Source: Nanobdellati archaeon (GTDB lineage: Archaea; Nanobdellota; Nanobdellia; UBA10117). Taken from it: 9,614 nt of DNA. Location: contig JAGVWH010000017.1 in the NCBI GenBank assembly GCA_018304365.1, forward strand, positions 1 through 9,614, written 5' to 3'. The position numbers and the translations under genes were made by a program. The notes beneath the pieces are model-generated. The model had not been told where the DNA came from. It saw nothing but the letters and a program-made list of their open reading frames with translations, and did no database searches. Position 1 is the first letter of the stretch, and the number at the start of each line of letters is the position of its first letter. Positions 4,680-9,614 of the stretch are shown here, in pieces.

Positions 4680-7028
4680 ATGTTAGCACAACGACCAGAT
4701 TTTAAACACATAGAAAAACACTGGCAGGATTACTGGCTTAAGGAGAAAATTTACAAATTCGATAAAGCGTCTAAGAAAAAAGTTTATTCTATCGATTCTC
4801 CACCGCCAACTCTTTCTGCTAAAAGTACGCATATCGGGCACGCAATGAGTTATACTCAATTTGATTTTATTGGACGTTACAAACGATTAAGTGGCTACAA
4901 TGTTTTTTTGCCAATGGGAATTGATGATAATGGTTTGCCAACAGAAAGATATGTCGAGAAGAAATTGAACATTAATTCCAGATATATGCCTCGTGACGAG
5001 TTCAATAAAATAGTTATGAAAGAACTTCCAGAAGCAAGAGAGAAGATGAAAGAAATCTTCATCAAGCTGGGAGAAAGTTACGATTGGGATCTTGAATATC
5101 ATACAATTTCAAAAGATTCGCAAAAAGCTGCGCAATTATCTTTTTTAGATTTGTACAAAAAAGATTTACTTAGCCGGAGAGAAGAGCCAACAATGTGGTG
5201 TCCTAAATGCGGAACTGCAACTGCACAGGCAGATATTGAGCCTGTTGAAAGAGAAACAAAACTGAACTACATTGATTTTGAAGTCAAAGGCAAGGGGACA
5301 TTACAAATTGCAACTACAAGACCGGAATTAATGCCAGCGTGCGTTGGTATTTTTGTAAATCCACGGGATAAACGATATAAGAAATTTGTCGGCAAGAAAG
5401 CTATTGTGCCATTATTTGACAGGGAAGTTCCAATAATGAAAGATGAAAAAGCAGACCCGCAGTTTGGAACTGGCGCGGTTATGATTTGTACTTTTGGTGA
5501 TATTACGGATATTGGCTGGTGGAAAAAGCATAAACTACCATTACGAATAGTAATTGATGAACACGGCAAACTAAATAAAAATGCAGGCAATTATGCCGGA
5601 TTAAAACTTGCGGAAGCGAGAGAAAAAATAATTCAAGATTTAAGTCAGAAATTAATTCAGCAGCAGAAAATAATTCAACACGTTGGTACGTGCTGGAGGT
5701 GCGCAACACCAATTGAGTTTATTGTTACAAAACAATGGATGATTAAATTATTATCAAAAAGACAAGATTTTTTGAAGAGAGCTAAGCAAATTAACTGGAT
5801 TCCAAAATTCTATAAAGAAAGATATGACCAATGGGTTAAAAATTTAGATTGGGATTGGATTATTTCAAGGCAAAGACATTTCGGAGTTCCATTGCCAGTT
5901 TGGTACGACAAAAAAGGTAATGTTGTTTTGCCTAAAGAAAGTGAGCTGCCCGTCGAACCTTTAACTTATACGCCAAAAGGATACGAAAAAGATGAATTAA
6001 CTCCGGAAACGGATGTTCTTGATACCTGGATGACCTCTTCCTTAACGCCTGAATTCGCATTGGGTTGGGGTAGTAGATACAATTTAATGAAACATTTCCC
6101 TATGGACTTAAGACCACAGGCTCACGATATAATTAGAACGTGGGCATTTTATACGATTGTAAAAGCACACTATCATTTCAATAAAATTCCTTGGAGAAAT
6201 ATAATGATTTCCGGACATTTACTTGATTCAAAAGGAAGAAAAATGTCTAAATCTCTGGGTAATGTAATAGAACCAGATGAAATCTTAGATAAATATGGTG
6301 CAGATGCTTGGAGATATTTTGTTTCTACTGTAGATATTGGTTCTGATTTGAGTTTCCAGGAAAAAGAAATACTAAGAGGACAAAAATTAGTTACAAAACT
6401 TTGGAATGTTGCGAGATTTGCAGAAGGTAAAATCAAAAAAAGCAAAACATCTAATTATTTTGTAGATAAGTGGATTTTAAATAACCTGCATAAATGTATA
6501 ATCGAGTATAAGAAAAACTTTGATAATTATGATCCAATAAATGCGAGAAGAGCATTAGAGCAATTCTTTTGGCACGATTTTTGCGATTATTATCTTGAAA
6601 TGGCGAAGCCAAGATTATACGGAAGTAACAAAAAAACTAAAACAGAAGCAGAAAGTACATTATACGAATGTTTGTTAACAATTTTGCGAATGTGGGCTCC
6701 ATTTATACCGCACGTAACTGAAGAAATCTATCAGGAATTGTTCAAGAAATTTGAAAAAATTAAATCTGTACATATTACTGAATTTTCAAGTAATACCAAA
6801 CTCTACTCTAAAGAAGAGAGTTTAGGAAGTACAGTAAAAGATATCGTAAGCGAAATACGAAAATGGAAATCTGAGAAAAATATGAGTATGGGCGCAGAAG
6901 TAGATAAATTAATAGTTATGCACCCTAAAATTTCTATTAAAGAGGCAACAAAACTTCAAAAAGAAGTCATGGCTATAATGCGAATTAAAAACTTAAATCT
7001 TAAATCCGGAAAGCTAAGAATATTGTAG
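4680..7028 (+). CDS. valS: Valyl-tRNA synthetase
   Basis: A 782-aa class I synthetase that charges tRNA-Val. HIGH is in KSTHIGHAMSY (51-54) after PPPT, and GIDDNGLPTE follows as in archaeal ValRS. A zinc knuckle CPKCGTATAQADIE is near residue 173, with partner CWRC near 339. The editing (CP1) domain, which clears mischarged Thr-tRNA, has TTRPELMPACVG and DPQFGTGAVM. The catalytic core resumes at ISRQRHFGVPLPVW and carries KMSKS near 521 within GRKMSKSLGNVIEPDEI. The anticodon domain ends with HVTEEIYQEL and a short C-terminal coiled segment. It is shorter than the roughly 850-890 aa of many archaeal ValRS. Part of the reduction is the zinc knuckle usually found after PVW, here YDKKGN with no cysteines. 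The gene has its own promoter and is followed 36 nt later by aRF1. Confidence 0.97.
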   Translation: MLAQRPDFKHIEKHWQDYWLKEKIYKFDKASKKKVYSIDSPPPTLSAKSTHIGHAMSYTQFDFIGRYKRLSGYNVFLPMGIDDNGLPTERYVEKKLNINSRYMPRDEFNKIVMKELPEAREKMKEIFIKLGESYDWDLEYHTISKDSQKAAQLSFLDLYKKDLLSRREEPTMWCPKCGTATAQADIEPVERETKLNYIDFEVKGKGTLQIATTRPELMPACVGIFVNPRDKRYKKFVGKKAIVPLFDREVPIMKDEKADPQFGTGAVMICTFGDITDIGWWKKHKLPLRIVIDEHGKLNKNAGNYAGLKLAEAREKIIQDLSQKLIQQQKIIQHVGTCWRCATPIEFIVTKQWMIKLLSKRQDFLKRAKQINWIPKFYKERYDQWVKNLDWDWIISRQRHFGVPLPVWYDKKGNVVLPKESELPVEPLTYTPKGYEKDELTPETDVLDTWMTSSLTPEFALGWGSRYNLMKHFPMDLRPQAHDIIRTWAFYTIVKAHYHFNKIPWRNIMISGHLLDSKGRKMSKSLGNVIEPDEILDKYGADAWRYFVSTVDIGSDLSFQEKEILRGQKLVTKLWNVARFAEGKIKKSKTSNYFVDKWILNNLHKCIIEYKKNFDNYDPINARRALEQFFWHDFCDYYLEMAKPRLYGSNKKTKTEAESTLYECLLTILRMWAPFIPHVTEEIYQELFKKFEKIKSVHITEFSSNTKLYSKEESLGSTVKDIVSEIRKWKSEKNMSMGAEVDKLIVMHPKISIKEATKLQKEVMAIMRIKNLNLKSGKLRIL

Positions 7029-7035
7029 CAGTGCG

Positions 7036-7044
7036 TTTAAAAAC
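7036..7044 (+). promoter_or_regulatory. TATA box of aRF1
   Basis: TTTAAAAAC in GCGTTTAAAAACGTC, centred about 25 nt upstream of the ATG at 7065. This spacing selects ATG 7065 over the in-frame TTG at 7056. The surrounding CGTTT-AA-AAACG is an inverted repeat. Confidence 0.6.
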
Positions 7045-7064
7045 GTCATTCTTTATTGATTAAT

Positions 7065-8174
7065 ATGGTAAATCAAGATGATAAAATTGACAAAAGAGCA
7101 AAATTGAAATTGCGCAAGATAGTCAGAGATCTCTCAAAAAAGCGTGCGCGGCACACCGAATTCATATCTGTTTATATACCTGCTGGCTATAATATTCAAG
7201 GAATTATTGATCAGATATCCGGCGAACTTGGAACGTCTAGGAATATTAAAACAACGAGTACAAGAAAGAATGTAACTGGAGCACTTGAAAAAATTCTTCA
7301 AACATTAAGACTCTACAAGAAAACGCCTGAGCGCGGACTTGCACTTTTTTCCGGAAATGTTTCTGAGAGAGAAGGACAAATGGATTTTAGAATTTGGGAA
7401 ATTGAACCGCCCGAAGAAATCAGATTAAAAATGTACAAATGTGACCAAGTTTTTTATCTTGAACCTCTTACAGAACAGCTTGAAAATAAAGTAGTTTATG
7501 GACTTTTAGTTTTAGATAGACGCGAAGCAAATTTAGCTTTTTTAAAAGGTAAACATATTGTTCCTATTATGCGATTAGATTCAATGGTGCCTGGAAAATT
7601 TAGAGTTGGAGGCCAAAGTGCTCAAAGATTCGCTAGAACTATTGAAGGTATGGCAAAAGACTGGTACAAAAAAGTCGGTGATAGAGCAACCGAAAATTTT
7701 AATCCGCATCAAATATCTGGTCTGATAGTTGGCGGTCCAGGACCAACAAAAGAAGATTTTGTAAATGGAGATTTTCTTTCTACTGATTTGAAAAAGAAGA
7801 TATTAGCGGTTAAGAATATTGGATATACAGATGAATATGGATTAAAAGAATTAGTTGAAAGATCAGAAGATGTTCTAAAAGAATCGGAAGCAATGATAGA
7901 AAAAAAAGTTATGGAAAAATTATTGACTATGCTTGCAACAAGAAAAGAAATGATTGCAAAAGGCGAACAAAAGGTACGTGAAGCACTTGCAGCAGGAGCG
8001 GTAAGCGAATTAATTATATCTGAAAATATAAGCGATGATGTATTTGATGAGCTTACGGATAAAGCTTACGAGACTGGAGCGGATGTTATTATAGTTACTA
8101 ATAAAACTCAAGAAGGAAAACAAATAGAATCATTAGGAAACGTTGCTGCTATTTTACGTTATGCTCTTGCCTAG
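7065..8174 (+). CDS. prf1: Peptide chain release factor aRF1
   Basis: A 369-aa archaeal/eukaryotic class 1 release factor that recognises all three stop codons and triggers peptide release. Domain 1 has the stop-codon motifs TSRNIKT (57-63, the TASNIKS region) and YKCDQVF (124-130, YxCxxxF). Domain 2 has GGQ at 182-184 within KFRVGGQSAQRF, the motif that promotes ester hydrolysis at the peptidyl-transferase centre. Domain 3 is L7Ae-like (IGYTDEYGL, AGAVSELIIS) and ends normally in GNVAAILRY. Two oddities: the family NIKS is NIKT here, and the segment after LIISENIS lacks the cysteine-bearing minidomain of about 35 residues present in many archaeal homologues, which explains the length below the usual 400-420. 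ATG 7065 is used rather than TTG 7056 because of the TATA spacing. It lies between ValRS and aIF5A with a separate promoter. Confidence 0.96.
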   Translation: MVNQDDKIDKRAKLKLRKIVRDLSKKRARHTEFISVYIPAGYNIQGIIDQISGELGTSRNIKTTSTRKNVTGALEKILQTLRLYKKTPERGLALFSGNVSEREGQMDFRIWEIEPPEEIRLKMYKCDQVFYLEPLTEQLENKVVYGLLVLDRREANLAFLKGKHIVPIMRLDSMVPGKFRVGGQSAQRFARTIEGMAKDWYKKVGDRATENFNPHQISGLIVGGPGPTKEDFVNGDFLSTDLKKKILAVKNIGYTDEYGLKELVERSEDVLKESEAMIEKKVMEKLLTMLATRKEMIAKGEQKVREALAAGAVSELIISENISDDVFDELTDKAYETGADVIIVTNKTQEGKQIESLGNVAAILRYALA

Positions 8175-8192
8175 AGTATAAATGAGCAAAAG

Positions 8193-8200
8193 CTTATAAA
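8193..8200 (+). promoter_or_regulatory. TATA box with BRE-like flank for the aIF5A operon
   Basis: CTTATAAA preceded by purine-rich GCAAAAG, centred 25-26 nt upstream of the ATG at 8222. This is the best match to the archaeal consensus in the window. A second TATA-like TATAAAT sits at 8177-8183, about 42 nt upstream, and could give a short-leader transcript. Confidence 0.7.
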
Positions 8201-8206
8201 GAAATA

Positions 8207-8220
8207 TTCTAGGTTCTAGC
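8207..8220. repeat. Tandem 7-bp repeat just before the aIF5A start
   Basis: TTCTAGG followed directly by TTCTAGC, ending one base before the ATG at 8222. It occupies the initiation region between the TATA box and the start codon. It could be chance or a factor-binding site. Confidence 0.5.
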
Positions 8221-8221
8221 T

Positions 8222-8623
8222 ATGGACATTAAACGAGATGATGTTACTAAAAGTTCTATACGGGAAGGCAAATATATTATGATCGAAGGCAGACCTTTCG
8301 AAATAGTTGGTGCTGATTGGAGTGCTCCAGGAAAACACGGCCACGCAAAATGTAGAATCACAGCTATGGATTTATTGACTGGGAGCAAAAAACAAATAGT
8401 TTATGCCGCTCACGATAAAATTGATTGCCCAATAATTGAAAGGCAAGTTGCACAAGTTCTTTCTGTAACGCAAAGCAAAGCACAAGTAATGAATATGGAA
8501 ACTTTTGAAACTTTTGATATAGCGATACCCGAAGACTTAAAAGCACAAATTAAAGAAGGTTCAGAGTTGGTTTACTGGGATATTCTCGGTACTAAAGTAA
8601 TAAAACAAGTAAGGAGCAATTAA
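8222..8623 (+). CDS. Translation factor aIF5A
   Basis: A 133-aa homologue of eukaryotic IF5A and bacterial EF-P, which binds the ribosomal E site and helps form difficult peptide bonds. The N-terminal SH3-like barrel carries the loop APGKHGHAKCRI, with Lys38 the expected site of hypusine or deoxyhypusine. The C-terminal OB-fold covers about residues 73-133 (TFETFDIAIPED, YWDILGTKVIKQV). The length is normal. It begins with a leaderless-type start 25 nt from a strong TATA box, and L40e follows only 5 nt after the stop, so both are very likely cotranscribed. The enzyme that makes hypusine is not encoded here. Confidence 0.97.
   Translation: MDIKRDDVTKSSIREGKYIMIEGRPFEIVGADWSAPGKHGHAKCRITAMDLLTGSKKQIVYAAHDKIDCPIIERQVAQVLSVTQSKAQVMNMETFETFDIAIPEDLKAQIKEGSELVYWDILGTKVIKQVRSN
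8611..8616 (+). promoter_or_regulatory. Candidate ribosome binding site for L40e
   Basis: AAGGAG, ending 12 nt before the L40e ATG at 8629 and lying inside the last aIF5A codons. It is one of few Shine-Dalgarno-like sites near a start here, which fits an internal operon gene that cannot be leaderless. The spacing is longer than ideal. Confidence 0.4.
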
Positions 8624-8628
8624 AACAA

Positions 8629-8808
8629 ATGGTAAAAATTCCGGAAGCTATCGCACGATTATTTGGAAGAAAATGGGTTTGCCGAAGATGCAAAACTGTA
8701 ATCAGAGGCGATTCTCAAAAAATCAGAGCTGGTGAAATTCACTGCAGGAAATGTGGCCAGCGCCATTTCAGAGCAAAATCTAAAGAAAAAAGAATAAAAG
8801 GTAAGTAG
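8629..8808 (+). CDS. rpl40e: 50S ribosomal protein L40e
   Basis: A 59-aa basic zinc-ribbon protein of the large subunit. The four zinc ligands are C18-x2-C21 (CRRC) and C39-x2-C42 (CRKC), and the N-terminal IARLFGRKWVC and C-terminal lysine-rich tail (FRAKSKEKRIKGK) match archaeal L40e, the part of eukaryotic L40 left after ubiquitin is removed. The spacing between the cysteine pairs is longer than in many archaeal homologues (RGDSQKIRAGE insert). It starts 5 nt after the aIF5A stop, which places both in one operon. No ubiquitin-like fusion is present. Confidence 0.93.
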   Translation: MVKIPEAIARLFGRKWVCRRCKTVIRGDSQKIRAGEIHCRKCGQRHFRAKSKEKRIKGK

Positions 8809-8826
8809 TATAGCAAATAAAATTCA

Positions 8827-9447
8827 ATGGTAACTGAAATCTTGATTGAGTATATTACGCAATTTATTTCTGCAATTGGTTATCCTGGTATATTTATTTT
8901 AATGATGCTAGAGTCTATGGTAGCTCCAATACCAGCTGAAGCTGTTATGCCATTTGCTGGATTCTTAATTGCGACTAATAAATTCACTTTTGCAAATGTA
9001 ATGCTTGTCAGCACTTTAGGATCTTTAGTTGGCTCATTGATTAGTTATTATACGGGTTATTTTGGCGGCCAAATATTAATTAGAAAATTTGGCAAATATA
9101 TTTTCTTAGAAGAACATCATCTTGATTGGACTATTAGATTTTTTGAAAAGTATGGTCCAATAACAATTCTAATAAGCAGATTTATTCCCGTTGTAAGACA
9201 TTTAATATCAATTCCCGCCGGTTATGCCAAAATGAAAATAATATCATTTTTGATATACACTTTAATCGGAGCTCTAGTGTGGAATGGATTTTTAGCTTAC
9301 GTTGGTTGGAAACTTGGTGAGAATTGGGAAATAATTAATAACTATGCACATATCTTGGATATTGTTGTAATAAGTATAATCGTATTGATAGTATTAATTT
9401 GGATAACTTTACATATTAAAAGAAATTCTGTTCACAAGACCGACTAA
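8827..9447 (+). CDS. DedA-family membrane protein
   Basis: A 206-aa integral membrane protein of the DedA/SNARE-associated (VTT domain) family. Bacterial members are linked to lipid flipping and membrane homeostasis; the archaeal role is unknown. Seen motifs: E29 followed by APIPAE (33-38), a GSLVGSLISYYTGYFGG segment (66-82) with its Gly spacing, and SRFIPVVRHLISIPAGYAKM (117-136), the conserved (F/Y)xR-F-x-P-x-x-R element. Hydrophobic segments lie at about 8-30, 38-50, 56-78, 138-162 and 175-196, and the tail is basic (HIKRNSVHK). No TATA box lies 25 nt upstream, as that region is inside L40e, and the 18-nt gap suggests cotranscription with aIF5A and L40e. Confidence 0.93.
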   Translation: MVTEILIEYITQFISAIGYPGIFILMMLESMVAPIPAEAVMPFAGFLIATNKFTFANVMLVSTLGSLVGSLISYYTGYFGGQILIRKFGKYIFLEEHHLDWTIRFFEKYGPITILISRFIPVVRHLISIPAGYAKMKIISFLIYTLIGALVWNGFLAYVGWKLGENWEIINNYAHILDIVVISIIVLIVLIWITLHIKRNSVHKTD

Positions 9448-9450
9448 AGA

Positions 9451-9458
9451 CTTTTATT
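9451..9458 (+). promoter_or_regulatory. TATA box of the probable dCTP deaminase gene
   Basis: CTTTTATT centred about 25-26 nt upstream of the ATG at 9480, in the 32-nt gap after the DedA-family stop. It repeats the leaderless spacing seen for aIF5A and ValRS. Confidence 0.55.
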
Positions 9459-9479
9459 CTAATTAACTTTTGTGTTTAT

Positions 9480-9614
9480 ATGACTGAAGCAGTTCGCGGC
9501 ATACTTCCAGATTTACGATTTAAAGATTTAGTTGATCATATAAATAGCGGCAGTCAAGTTCAACCAGCTTCTTATGAACCGCACGTATTAGAAGAAGCGT
9601 GGGAAGTAAGGGCA
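9480..9614 (+). CDS. Probable dCTP deaminase, N-terminal fragment
   Basis: The first 45 residues of a gene running off the right edge. The start MTEAVRGILPDLRFKDLVDHI followed by QVQPASYEPHVL and EAWEVRA resembles the beginning of long-form dCTP deaminases, which have GILPD..I..LI and QPASLDLRLG and then YRVRA. Such enzymes convert dCTP to dUTP in thymidylate synthesis. The usual Asp after QPAS(Y/L) is Glu here. The catalytic residues lie beyond the edge, so the related dUTPase fold cannot be fully excluded. It has its own TATA box. Confidence 0.6.
   Translation, partial: MTEAVRGILPDLRFKDLVDHINSGSQVQPASYEPHVLEEAWEVRA

Noticed and set aside
5267..5712. Minus-strand open frames of 107 and 69 aa
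   Set aside because: They are shadows of the well-conserved ValRS editing domain.
1..9614. CRISPR array, insertion sequence, toxin-antitoxin or defence system
   Set aside because: I saw no regularly spaced repeats, transposase, integrase, Cas or recognisable toxin gene; only the 53-aa protein has a weak antitoxin-like look.

Overview
The window looks like a low-GC archaeal chromosome segment, probably from a streamlined DPANN-type lineage; the lineage is my inference. The archaeal evidence is strong: archaeal-type TyrRS, PheRS alpha and ValRS, a class 1 release factor of the aRF1/eRF1 type with a GGQ motif, aIF5A with its hypusine lysine, ribosomal protein L40e, and a tRNA-Ile interrupted at the archaeal 37/38 intron position. 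Most genes also have a TATA-like box centred 25-29 nt upstream of the start codon and no Shine-Dalgarno sequence, which is the pattern of leaderless archaeal transcription.

Layout: 1-294 (-) is the N-terminus of an Lhr-type helicase, cut by the window edge. 388-1305 (-) is TyrRS. 1344-2108 (+) is an RsuA/RluB-type pseudouridine synthase, divergent from TyrRS and sharing a 38-bp promoter region with it. 2002-3483 (-) is PheRS alpha, which collides tail to tail with the pseudouridine synthase. 3508-3669 (-) is a 53-aa protein of unknown function. 3706-3860 (-) is tRNA-Ile(GAU) with an 81-nt intron. 3901-3974 (-) is tRNA-Ala(CGC) with a broken acceptor stem. 3970-4647 (+) is a metallo-beta-lactamase-fold gene with no 5' end. 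4680-7028 (+) is ValRS and 7065-8174 (+) is aRF1. 8222-9447 (+) is an apparent aIF5A - L40e - DedA operon. 9480 to the end (+) is the start of a probable dCTP deaminase.

The theme is translation: three aminoacyl-tRNA synthetases, two tRNAs, an RNA-modifying enzyme, a release factor, an initiation/elongation factor and a ribosomal protein. Each gene or small group has its own promoter, so this is a cluster of separate units and not one long operon.

I found no new defence or mobile system. The most unusual feature is a set of apparent deletion scars in the left half. TyrRS lacks a conserved block of about 15 residues. PheRS alpha and the pseudouridine synthase both lose their normal C-terminal ends at the same few bases. 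tRNA-Ala and the metallo-beta-lactamase gene both lose their 5' ends at one point. These could be real genome erosion or assembly errors; the sequence alone cannot decide. Other points of interest are the interlocked divergent promoters, the tRNA intron, an aRF1 without the usual zinc-type minidomain, and an 11-bp core promoter sequence shared by aRF1 and tRNA-Ile.
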